From contig CAZTAJ010000030.1 of assembly GCA_964611575.1 (NCBI GenBank), forward strand, positions 1-38,950: a stretch of DNA of 38,950 nucleotides, in the 5' to 3' direction. The translations under genes were made by a program, and so were the position numbers. Within the stretch, counting starts at the first letter, position 1; each line of letters begins with the position of its first letter. Positions 15,156 to 22,833 of this stretch are shown piece after piece. This DNA comes from CAITUY01 sp964611575 (GTDB lineage Bacteria; Verrucomicrobiota; Kiritimatiellia; CAIKKV01; CAITUY01). The notes beneath the pieces are model-generated. The model made no database searches. It worked only from the letters and a program-made list of their open reading frames with translations, and was not told the origin of the DNA.

Positions 15156-16703
15156 ATGAGCGAGATCAACGAAGATACCACTCTAAAGCTCATGGATGAG
15201 GGCTTTCGGGACCGTCTCCGGCGTGTCATCAAGGGGCTGAAGGCCGATAAGGGGTCGGGCCAGAACAAGTATGCCAAGTTCGAGCTGGTGCGCCTGCTGG
15301 GCGCCCCTGCCCTGACGTTGATGCTGGGCGCGTTGGTGGTGATCGGACTGTTCGCCTTTGCCGTGGGCGAGGCGATCCGCAAGGATCGCGAGATCCAGGT
15401 GGACGTCATTACCCCCGAGACGGTAAAACTCGATGAGATCAAGGATGAGATTGCCAAGATCGACGACATGAACGAGCCGCCACCGGACGTGAACATTCCG
15501 TCCGACGCACCCTCGGTCAGCGACTCGCCGGTCGATGCGCCGGCCGCCCAGGTGACCGATGTTGCCTCGGTGGCGCCGGTCATGAGCAAGAGTCCCCTGA
15601 TCATCAAGGGGTTGTATGGCACACTGGCCAACCGCAGCGGCGCCGCCCGCTCCGGCGCGTTACGCGCCTACGGCGGCTCCGGCGCCGGCGAGGATTCCGT
15701 GCTGCGCGCGTTGCGCTGGCTGAAAGAGAATCAAGATCCGAACGGTTCGTGGGCGAAGGCCGACAAGACGGACCCGGTCGCGATGGCGGGACTGGCGCTG
15801 CTGTGTTACCTGGCTCACAACGAGACGCCCTCTTCACCCGAATTCGGGCCGACCGTCGAAAAGGCGATGAAGTTCCTGGTCGGCGCGCAGGGAAAGAACG
15901 GCCAGTGGGGCCGCGATTACACGCATGGCATCGTCACCTACGCCATGTCCGAAGGGTTCGCCCTGACCAAGATCATGGCCCTGAAGGATGCCATGGATAA
16001 AGGCGTGGATGTCATCATCAAGGGACAGCAGCCGCAAGGGGGTTACGATTACGGCTATGCCAAGGGCGACCGTTTTGACCTGTCTGTGGCGGGCTGGCAG
16101 TTCCAGGCGTTGAAAGCGGCCAAGATGGCTGGATGCACTCATCCCGAATTGCAGGATGCGATCAAGAAGGGCCTCGATTTCCTGCGGAAACAGGCCTACG
16201 ACCCCACCAAGGGCGGCTTCGTCTACTCCGGCAAGCCGGGGATCCAGTCCCAGGGCGGCTCCACGGCCAGCATGACCAGCGCCGGGGTGCTCTGCCTTCA
16301 ATTGCTGGGGCAGCCAAACGCGCCTGAGGTTCGGACCGGCCTCGAGTTCATCAAGGAACTCCAGTGCAAATGGGATGTGGCGGTGCCGGACAAGAACGCC
16401 AAGACCCCCGTAGCCAGCAAGAATCATGTGTACACGTGGTACTATGCCACCCAGGCCAAGTTCCAGAAGGGCGGCGCCGATTGGGAAAACTGGAACAAGC
16501 AGTTTTCCCGGCAAATCATCTTCGGCCAGCAGAAGGACGGGCATTGGGAGAATGGGGATCACGGCGGTCCCGTCTACGCGACCACGCTCTGCGTGTTGAT
16601 GCTGGAGGTTTACTACCGCTACCTGCCCACCTACAAGCAGGTCGAACAGGTGGAAGAGGTCAAGCCGGCCTCCAGCGACGACGTCAAGGTCGACGTGGGC
16701 TGA
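15156..16703 (+). CDS. membrane-anchored alpha/alpha-toroid protein with TonB-like layout
   Basis: A 515-residue protein with a TonB-like plan and a different end domain. The N-terminal 45 residues are cytoplasmic and charged. One TM helix follows (APALTLMLGALVVIGLFAFA, about 51-70), then a Pro/Asp-rich periplasmic linker (VNIPSDAPSVSDSPVDAPAA). From about residue 175 comes a prenyltransferase/squalene-cyclase-type alpha/alpha toroid with repeats such as VLRALRWLKENQDPNGSWAK, AMKFLVGAQGKNGQWGRDY, GLDFLRKQ and QQKDGHWENGDHGG. The DxDD acid motif of hopene cyclases is not evident, so binding rather than cyclisation is likelier. Its place directly after exbB and two exbD genes suggests that the TM helix couples to the motor as TonB does. 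It ends 8 bp before mutL. Confidence 0.85.
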   Translation: MSEINEDTTLKLMDEGFRDRLRRVIKGLKADKGSGQNKYAKFELVRLLGAPALTLMLGALVVIGLFAFAVGEAIRKDREIQVDVITPETVKLDEIKDEIAKIDDMNEPPPDVNIPSDAPSVSDSPVDAPAAQVTDVASVAPVMSKSPLIIKGLYGTLANRSGAARSGALRAYGGSGAGEDSVLRALRWLKENQDPNGSWAKADKTDPVAMAGLALLCYLAHNETPSSPEFGPTVEKAMKFLVGAQGKNGQWGRDYTHGIVTYAMSEGFALTKIMALKDAMDKGVDVIIKGQQPQGGYDYGYAKGDRFDLSVAGWQFQALKAAKMAGCTHPELQDAIKKGLDFLRKQAYDPTKGGFVYSGKPGIQSQGGSTASMTSAGVLCLQLLGQPNAPEVRTGLEFIKELQCKWDVAVPDKNAKTPVASKNHVYTWYYATQAKFQKGGADWENWNKQFSRQIIFGQQKDGHWENGDHGGPVYATTLCVLMLEVYYRYLPTYKQVEQVEEVKPASSDDVKVDVG

Positions 16704-16711
16704 AGACCCGC

Positions 16712-18535
16712 ATGGCGGAAGGCGGACACATACGGTTGTTGCCTTCCGACGTGGCGAACAAGATCGCCGCGGGGGAAGTGGTCGAGCGCCCCGCCTCCAT
16801 TCTCAAGGAATTCCTCGAAAACGCCATCGACGCGGGCGCCACGCAGATTGACGTCGAGGCCGTTTCCGGCGGCGTGCGCCTGATCTCGGTGTCGGATAAT
16901 GGGTGCGGCATGAACCGCGACGATGCGGTGCTGTCCATCGAACGGCATGCCACCAGCAAGATCCGCACGGCCGATGATATCGAGCACATTCACACGCTGG
17001 GCTTCCGCGGCGAAGCGCTGGCGGCCATCTCGTCGGTCTCGCGCTTCCGGTTGCGGACGCGCCGTCATGACGAATTGGCCGGCACGGAGGTGACCGTCTC
17101 GGGCGGGACGCTGCAGGATGTGCGGGAAACGGGCATCCCGCCCGGCACGATCATGGAGGTTCGCGACCTGTTTTTCAACATGCCGGCCCGGCGCAAGTTT
17201 CTGCGGTCGCCCCAGACGGAAACCTCCCACCTGCGCCAGATGTTCGTCGTGCATGCCCTGGCCTGGCCGGAGATCGGCATGAAGCTCACGGTGGACGGCC
17301 AATCGTTGGTGATCCTGGCCGGGGGGGCGACGCTCAAGGAACGGATCCATGACCTGATGGGGCCTGAGGTCGAGACGGCGCTTCAACCGGTCGAGTACCG
17401 TTCTCCCGAGGTCAATGTCACGGGCTTTGTCGGGCTTCCGGCGCTCTCCCGAGGCGATCGCACCGAACAGCATGTGTTCGTGAACCGGCGGGCCGCCTCG
17501 GCGCCCGTGGTCAGCCATGCGATTGCGGAGGCCTATCGGACGCTGTTGCCGGATGGCCGGTTCCCTTACGTCTACCTGGCGCTGGAACTCGATTGCGGCC
17601 TGGTGGATGTGAATGTGCACCCCACCAAGCGCGATGTCCGCTTCCGGCATCCCAGCGAGGTCCGGGACGCCTTGATTGCCGCCATTCGCCGGGCGTTGGG
17701 GGCGGGCTCGGCGGCGTTTGTTCCGGGACAGGCGGCTCAACCGTCCGTCGCTGCGGCTCCCGCGCCGGATCGCAAGCCCATGCTCAGCATCGCCGACCTG
17801 CCGCAGATGCGGGCCTTTTCCTATCCGCGGATGCCGGCCAAGGTCGGGGCGTTCCCGCCGCCTGCCAGCGCCCCGCAAGGTTCTCCGCCTTCTCCGGGCA
17901 GTCCCGTTCCCGCCGGCGATCCCGCGATTCCCTCTGCCGTCGCCGGGCGCAGTCCCTGGCAGTGGTGCCGGGTCGTGGGCCAGGTCGGGGGTCTCTATGT
18001 CATTCTCGAAACCGACGACGGGTTCGTGATCATGGACCCGCATGCGGCGCACGAACGGGTGTTGTTCGAGCGGTTCATGACGGCGGTGCTGGCGAAGGCG
18101 GTGGACAGCCAGGGACTGCTGGTCCCGGAAACGGTGGAACTGTCCCCGCGCGACGCCCAGCAGGTGCGGCGCAACCTGGAGACCTTCCGGCGGATCGGGT
18201 TTGGCGTTTCCGAGTTCGGCGGCGACACGTTCGTGGTGGATGCGTTACCCGCAGGCCTGGGAACGGTGGCGGTGCGCGAGTGGCTCATCGATGTGGCGCA
18301 GCACCTCGAAACCCTCGGGGACCGGGCGACGAATGAACGGCTGCGCGAGGAGGCGATCGCGCAGGCCGCTTGCAAGGCGGCCGTCAAAGCGCGCGATCAC
18401 CTGACCCTGGCGGAAGTCGAGCAACTGGTCGTCGCGCTCGCGGCGACCGAAATGCCCTACACCTGCCCGCACGGCCGGCCCACGCTGATCCATACGTCGT
18501 TCGCCGAGCTCGAACGCAAGTTCGGCCGGGCCTGA
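16712..18535 (+). CDS. mutL: DNA mismatch repair endonuclease MutL
   Basis: MutL links mismatch recognition by MutS to strand incision. The 607-residue protein has the GHKL ATPase N-terminal domain: KIAAGEVVERPASILKEFLE, the DNGCGM loop, and TLGFRGEALAAISSVSRF. The transducer domain follows (VNRRAASAPVV, DVNVHPTKRDVRF), then a Pro-rich linker (about 350-420) and the C-terminal dimerisation domain. That domain carries DPHAAHERVLFE, which fits the DxHAxxExxxxE metal-dependent endonuclease motif with Pro in place of the usual Gln, and CPHGRPT near the end. This implies a nicking MutL and no MutH. The ATG at 16712 is 8 bp after the toroid gene's stop with no good ribosome binding site, so translation may be coupled. 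Its presence in a transport-like operon is unusual. Confidence 0.97.
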   Translation: MAEGGHIRLLPSDVANKIAAGEVVERPASILKEFLENAIDAGATQIDVEAVSGGVRLISVSDNGCGMNRDDAVLSIERHATSKIRTADDIEHIHTLGFRGEALAAISSVSRFRLRTRRHDELAGTEVTVSGGTLQDVRETGIPPGTIMEVRDLFFNMPARRKFLRSPQTETSHLRQMFVVHALAWPEIGMKLTVDGQSLVILAGGATLKERIHDLMGPEVETALQPVEYRSPEVNVTGFVGLPALSRGDRTEQHVFVNRRAASAPVVSHAIAEAYRTLLPDGRFPYVYLALELDCGLVDVNVHPTKRDVRFRHPSEVRDALIAAIRRALGAGSAAFVPGQAAQPSVAAAPAPDRKPMLSIADLPQMRAFSYPRMPAKVGAFPPPASAPQGSPPSPGSPVPAGDPAIPSAVAGRSPWQWCRVVGQVGGLYVILETDDGFVIMDPHAAHERVLFERFMTAVLAKAVDSQGLLVPETVELSPRDAQQVRRNLETFRRIGFGVSEFGGDTFVVDALPAGLGTVAVREWLIDVAQHLETLGDRATNERLREEAIAQAACKAAVKARDHLTLAEVEQLVVALAATEMPYTCPHGRPTLIHTSFAELERKFGRA

Positions 18536-18771
18536 ACGAAGGGCGGAACCGCTGTTTCCCGCTCACTCTTGCAGGTTGACCGTGCAATCGGCCGGACTCT
18601 GCGGGGTCATCTTCTTGAGGTGCGCGGCGCTTCTCTGTTTGAGCAGCGTATGGTCGGGGCGCGGTGCATCTGTCGCGGTGCAGCTTGCAGTGTGCGGACG
18701 TTTCCGTTACAAAAGGACCCCATTTGACCACCCGATCAAGGGGTGATGGCCCCAAAAGCAAGGAGGACCCG

Positions 18772-19803
18772 ATGAGAGCTGTGAAGTCGATCTGTGTTGC
18801 GTGCGTGTGCGTGATCGCTCTTGTGTCGTGGCGGATCCCTCTTGCGGCGGCCGCCGATCAACCCAGGCCCGTCGAGCTGACCTACTCGATCTTCTTCCCG
18901 GCGACACACCAGAACTCGGTGCTCGCCATGGACTGGGCCAGGGAGATCGAAAAGCAGACGGCCGGTCGCGTTAAGATCACGGTCTTCGCCGGCGGCACGC
19001 TTACCCCCGCGGACAAGTGCTATGACGGTGTGGAGAAGGGTATCTCGGACATTGGCATGTCTGTGATGGGTTACACCCGGGGCCACTTCCCTCTGTCCGA
19101 AGTGATTGATCTGCCGCTCGGGTATCGGAGCGGCACCGTGGCGACGGAACTGATCAACGCCTATTACCGGAAGTTCCACCCCCGGGAACTTGACGCGGTC
19201 AAGATCATGTATCTGCATGCCCATGGTCCGGGCTTCCTTCATGCGAAGCAGGCCGTGGCCAAACTGGAAGATCTCAAGGGCATGAAGATCCGCTGCACGG
19301 GCCTGGCCGCCAAGATCGTGACCGCCCTGGGCGCAACGCCGGTCGCGATGCCGATGGGCGAAACGTATGACGCACTCAGCCGTGGCGTGGTGGAAGGCTC
19401 GATGGCGCCGATTGAATCCCTGCAGGGCTGGCGGTGGGGCGAAGTCGTGAAGAGTTCCACCGAATGCTATGGTGCCGCCTATTCTACGGCCTTCTTTGTC
19501 GCCATGAACAAGGACAAGTGGAACGCCCTGCCCCCGGACATTCAGCAGACGATCGAGAAGGTTAACGAAGAATGGATTGGGAAGACCGGCAGGAGTTGGG
19601 ACGAACTGGACAGGGCGGGCAAGGCATTTGCGATCGGGAGGGGAAACCAGGTCATCACGCTGACGCCGGAGGAGAACGCCAGGTGGTCCAAGGCGGTGCA
19701 ACCCATCCTTGACGAGTATGTGACGAACATGAAGGGCAAGAATCTGCCGGGTGCCGAAGCCTTGGGATTCTGTCAGGACTTTCTGCGGCAGAACTCGAAA
19801 TGA
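18772..19803 (+). CDS. dctP: TRAP transporter substrate-binding protein (DctP family)
   Basis: A 343-residue periplasmic binding protein of the TRAP family. The signal peptide spans about residues 1-28 (ICVACVCVIALVSWRIPLAA), and the mature protein begins with the typical LTYSIFFPATHQNSVLAMDW. The segment LKGMKIRCTGLAAKIVTALG holds the conserved Arg that usually salt-bridges the substrate carboxylate. VAMPMGETYDALSRGVVEGS is the matching family signature. AAGGAGG precedes the ATG at 18772. The ligand is probably an organic acid but cannot be named. It is the first gene of dctP-dctQ-dctM. The 236-bp spacer upstream (18536-18771) holds no gene and presumably the promoter, but I see no convincing -35/-10 pair. 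Confidence 0.94.
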   Translation: MRAVKSICVACVCVIALVSWRIPLAAAADQPRPVELTYSIFFPATHQNSVLAMDWAREIEKQTAGRVKITVFAGGTLTPADKCYDGVEKGISDIGMSVMGYTRGHFPLSEVIDLPLGYRSGTVATELINAYYRKFHPRELDAVKIMYLHAHGPGFLHAKQAVAKLEDLKGMKIRCTGLAAKIVTALGATPVAMPMGETYDALSRGVVEGSMAPIESLQGWRWGEVVKSSTECYGAAYSTAFFVAMNKDKWNALPPDIQQTIEKVNEEWIGKTGRSWDELDRAGKAFAIGRGNQVITLTPEENARWSKAVQPILDEYVTNMKGKNLPGAEALGFCQDFLRQNSK

Positions 19804-19825
19804 CGGTGGTTGGAGAAGCGGGGCA

Positions 19826-20305
19826 ATGAGCGTTTTTGCGGCCGTTCGGGGAGCCAGCAGGTTTCTGCATGTGATTGCGGGGGGCAGTCTCGTGTTTCTC
19901 ATGACGGTGACCTGCGCCGATGTGGTGCTGCGCTATTTCCGGCATCCCATTCCCGGCACCTATGAACTCGTCGGCTATGCCGCCGCCATCGCGATTGGAT
20001 TCGCCATGCCTCTGACCTCGTGGATGAGGGGGCATGTCATGGTGGATTCCATCATCGCACGCTTGCCGCGAGGAGGCCGGGCGGGCTTCCACGTCATCAC
20101 GCGGCTGCTGGCCATTGGCCTGTTCGTCCTGCTGGGGTGGAATCTGGTCACCTTCGGTTTCGACCTGCGCGCCACCGGGGAGGTCTCCCCGACGCTCGAG
20201 TTGAAATACTATCCCGTGGTGCTGGGTGTGGCGGTCGCCTCCTTCGTTGAGGTGGCCGTGCTGCTCTGTGACCTGGCGAAGATCGCGCGGGTTCAGTATG
20301 AATGA
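19826..20305 (+). CDS. dctQ: TRAP transporter small permease (DctQ family)
   Basis: The 159-residue small membrane subunit of a TRAP transporter. Four hydrophobic helices are visible: about FLHVIAGGSLVFLMTVTCAD, LVGYAAAIAIGFAMPLTSW, ITRLLAIGLFVLLGWNLVTF and YPVVLGVAVASFVEVAVLL. The DVVLRYFRHPIPGTYEL segment is typical of the family. The ATG at 19826 has GGAGAAG upstream, 22 bp after the dctP stop. Its end overlaps the dctM start by 8 bp, so the two permease subunits are probably translationally coupled. Confidence 0.93.
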   Translation: MSVFAAVRGASRFLHVIAGGSLVFLMTVTCADVVLRYFRHPIPGTYELVGYAAAIAIGFAMPLTSWMRGHVMVDSIIARLPRGGRAGFHVITRLLAIGLFVLLGWNLVTFGFDLRATGEVSPTLELKYYPVVLGVAVASFVEVAVLLCDLAKIARVQYE

Positions 20306-21599
20306 GGTGCTGATCGGAATCGTCGGGCTGCTGGTCATGCTGCTGCTCTTCCCCACCGGCATCGAGCTGGCATTTGCGATGGCGATTGTCGGGTTTGTCG
20401 GCTTCAGTGTGATCGTCAACGTCCATGCCGGGATGAGCATGCTCGCCAAGGACATGTTCGATGTGTTTTCGTCCTACGGGTTCACCGTTATTCCTCTCTT
20501 CATTCTGATGGGACAGGTGGCGTTCAACGCCGGCATCGCGCGGCGGCTCTATCAGGCGGCTTACCGCTTCATCGGCCATATCCCGGGCGGGCTGGCGATG
20601 GCCACCGTGGTCGGCGCCACGGTGTTCAAGGCCATTTGCGGGTCTTCGCCTGCCACGGCGGCCACGTTCGCGAGCGTGGCGGTGCCGGAAATGGACCGGT
20701 ACAACTATGACCGGCGCCTGTCGACCGGTGTGGTGGCCACGGTCGGCACTCTCGGCATCCTCCTGCCGCCCAGCGTGACCCTGATCGTCTTTGGCGTCAT
20801 CACCCAGCAGTCGATTGGACGGCTTTTTCTCGCCGGCCTGGTGCCCGGCCTGCTCATCGCTTTTCTGTTCATCCTCGTCATTGCCGTCTGGTGCCGGATC
20901 AACCCGGCCCTTGGGCCGCACGGGGAAAAGTCGTCGTGGCGGGAGCGGGCCGCCTCACTCCCCGAATGCCTCTATGTGATCGCGGTGTTCGTGATGGTGA
21001 TCGGGGGGCTGATGAAGGGGTTGTTTACGCCAACCGAGGCCGGCAGTGTGGGCACGCTGGCCGTGCTCGCCCTCTCGGTGGTCCGGCGGGATCTGACGTT
21101 CAAGGCCTTCCTCAAGTCCGTGGACGAGTCGCTCCGCACGGCCTGCATGGTGCTGATGCTGATCGCGGGTTCGACCGTGCTCGGGCATTTTCTGGCGGTG
21201 ACCCGCATTCCGATGATCGCCGCGGACTGGGTGACCTCGCTCCCCCTGCCGCCGACCGCCATCATGGGCCTGATCTGCCTCATCTATCTGATCGGCGGCT
21301 CCTTCATCGACGATCTGGCCTTCATGGTGCTCGCCACGCCCATTTTTTATCCGGCAGTGCTCAAACTCGGCTTCAGTCCGTTGTGGTTCGGGATGATTGT
21401 CGGGGTCACGGTCATGATCGGCGTTGTGATTCCGCCCGTGGCCATCAACGTCTTTGTGGTGAAGAACATCACCAAGGCGCCGTTCAAGACCATCTACCAC
21501 GGCGTATATCCTTTCCTCCTGGCGCTGGTGGCGGTCGGTATTCTGCTCTTCATCTTTCCCGCACTCGCCACCGCGGTGCCGAATTGGCTGATGCCCTGA
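20298..21599 (+). CDS. dctM: TRAP transporter large permease (DctM family)
   Basis: The 433-residue large TRAP permease that carries the sodium-coupled transport path. More than ten hydrophobic helices are visible. Family-typical motifs include FTVIPLFILMGQVAFNAGIA, the GATVFKAICGSSPATAATFA hairpin region, LGILLPPSVTLIVFGVITQQ, and the C-terminal GVVIPPVAINVFVVKNITK. The start at 20298 lies inside the end of dctQ (ATGAATGA arrangement), with no independent ribosome binding site. Length is normal for the family. Confidence 0.95.
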   Translation: MNEVLIGIVGLLVMLLLFPTGIELAFAMAIVGFVGFSVIVNVHAGMSMLAKDMFDVFSSYGFTVIPLFILMGQVAFNAGIARRLYQAAYRFIGHIPGGLAMATVVGATVFKAICGSSPATAATFASVAVPEMDRYNYDRRLSTGVVATVGTLGILLPPSVTLIVFGVITQQSIGRLFLAGLVPGLLIAFLFILVIAVWCRINPALGPHGEKSSWRERAASLPECLYVIAVFVMVIGGLMKGLFTPTEAGSVGTLAVLALSVVRRDLTFKAFLKSVDESLRTACMVLMLIAGSTVLGHFLAVTRIPMIAADWVTSLPLPPTAIMGLICLIYLIGGSFIDDLAFMVLATPIFYPAVLKLGFSPLWFGMIVGVTVMIGVVIPPVAINVFVVKNITKAPFKTIYHGVYPFLLALVAVGILLFIFPALATAVPNWLMP

Positions 21600-21654
21600 C
21601 GACGGCGGAATGCAACTTGCCGGGCAACCTGTGCGAACGCATACTGAGGGGAGT

Positions 21655-21984
21655 ATGCGGATCTGTATTCAGGCGACGGTGAAAGACGAACGGGGTGTTC
21701 ATGCCCGGCCTTCCGCTCTGATTGTGAAGGCCTGCAAGAACTACCCCGGCACCGTAACGGTAAGTCGGGTCGATGAGCCGGGGAGCCAGGAATACAACTG
21801 CAAAGAGATCATGGCGCTTGTTGAAATGGGTGCCGCCTGGAAGACCACCCTGAGGTTCTGCATCGAGCCGGATGACCTTGACGTGGCGAGGCTGGACGAA
21901 GAGGAGCAACGGGCCAAGGCGCTGTGTGACCGGCTGGCGCAGATTGTCGCGACGACGCTGGAGGATGTTGAGCGGATGTCTTAA
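21655..21984 (+). CDS. HPr-like protein with Glu at the Ser46 position
   Basis: A 109-residue HPr-fold protein of the PTS phosphocarrier family. The active-site His16 lies in the canonical GVHARPSAL context. In the helix that carries regulatory Ser46 in classic HPr (KSIMG), this protein reads KEIMALVEMG. Glu51 therefore replaces the serine that HPr kinase phosphorylates and may mimic the phosphorylated state. The C-terminal tail (ARLDEEEQRAKALCDRLAQI) is longer and more acidic than in short HPr proteins. The ATG at 21655 is preceded by GAGGGGAG. It lies 55 bp after dctM with no EI or EII gene nearby. A regulatory rather than sugar-transport role is inferred. A weak, unrecognised open frame (22013-22093) follows on the same strand. 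Confidence 0.88.
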   Translation: MRICIQATVKDERGVHARPSALIVKACKNYPGTVTVSRVDEPGSQEYNCKEIMALVEMGAAWKTTLRFCIEPDDLDVARLDEEEQRAKALCDRLAQIVATTLEDVERMS

Positions 21985-22116
21985 GCAATCGGCCAACTCA
22001 CTCGTATCTGTCATGGATGCGGCCAAGAGCATCGGCGCGACGCGGCTGGCCGTGTGCGTCAAGAAGACCCAGGATAGCAAGTCCCGGAAGTGACGCGGGC
22101 GTCTTGACGTGCGGAG

Positions 22117-22833
22117 CTAGGGCGTCGGCGTATCGGCCGTTTTCGGCGGCCGGAGCTGGTTAACCAGGGACATGTCGGGCGGCGGGGCAAAGACATCGTC
22201 CCCGGTATTCATCTGCCCGTCCGGTCCGTCGGAACTCAACCGCATCACGCCGGTGGTCAGTTCGTAACGATAAGGATTCTTCCACGGGTCGGGCCACAAC
22301 GACTTGATGTACGGGCCCCGCCAGCCTTGGGCTGACCGGGGCTGCCGGATCAGCGCCGCCAGAGTCTCGCGCGTGGAGGGATACCGGCCGCAGTCCTTGT
22401 GGAATAACTCCAGCGCCGTGCGCAGGGCGCCCATATTCTCATTCACGCGCCGCACGGGGGAGGTTATCTCGCCGCTGCCCGTGGAGCCGGTCAGCCACTC
22501 CGCGATCGTCATGCGGCGCTTGCCTCCGGTGTGGCGCCGCCCCACCTGAGTCGACAGCAGGATTCCCAGTAGGACGAAGACAATCACCAGGACGGCGAGA
22601 TAGCGCGGACTGCGCGTGAATGAAAACCACCCTGATACGGTCGATCCCGTGAGCGATTTCGCGGCATGTCGCTGTCGCCGCCGCGCGCTCCGCTTCTCTG
22701 CTGCGGCGGCCTCGATCTCCTCGGGCGACCGCTTCAACCGCGTCGGAATCATCATGACCTTGCCGCAGTGCGGACACTTGGATTCCGAGGTCGGGGCGAA
22801 GGTTTCGCGGCAATAGGGACAGCGTAATGTCAT
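22117..22833 (-). CDS. zinc-ribbon membrane protein with GspG-like C-terminal domain
   Basis: A 238-residue three-part protein. It has an N-terminal zinc ribbon (Cys5, Cys8, Cys20, Cys23; CPYC and CPHC), a basic segment, and one TM helix (YLAVLVIVFVLLGILLSTQV, about 79-98). The C-terminal domain resembles the globular part of type II secretion major pseudopilin GspG: LRTALELFHKDCGRYPSTRE, then GPYIKSLWPDPWKNPYRYEL and SDGPDGQMNTGDDV, the calcium-site region. It lacks the prepilin peptidase site, so it is not a normal pseudopilin. The zinc ribbon should face the cytoplasm and the GspG-like part the periplasm. Its ATG overlaps the preceding gene's stop (ATGA, 22830-22833), indicating coupled translation as the last gene of the polyphosphate operon. 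Confidence 0.85.
   Translation of the reverse strand: MTLRCPYCRETFAPTSESKCPHCGKVMMIPTRLKRSPEEIEAAAAEKRSARRRQRHAAKSLTGSTVSGWFSFTRSPRYLAVLVIVFVLLGILLSTQVGRRHTGGKRRMTIAEWLTGSTGSGEITSPVRRVNENMGALRTALELFHKDCGRYPSTRETLAALIRQPRSAQGWRGPYIKSLWPDPWKNPYRYELTTGVMRLSSDGPDGQMNTGDDVFAPPPDMSLVNQLRPPKTADTPTP

Noticed and set aside
15156..16703. Squalene-hopene or terpene cyclase enzyme
   Set aside because: The DxDD catalytic motif is not evident, and the protein has a TM anchor, linker and ExbBD context instead of isoprenoid genes.
21655..21984. Sugar phosphotransferase system locus
   Set aside because: Only an HPr-like gene is present; no enzyme I or enzyme II genes are in the window.
21985..22116. Small gene after the HPr-like gene (ATG at 22013, 26 codons)
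   Set aside because: It has no ribosome binding site and no recognisable similarity; it is too short to support.
22117..22833. Type II secretion major pseudopilin gene
   Set aside because: There is no prepilin leader or cleavage site, an N-terminal zinc ribbon is present, and no other secretion genes are nearby.
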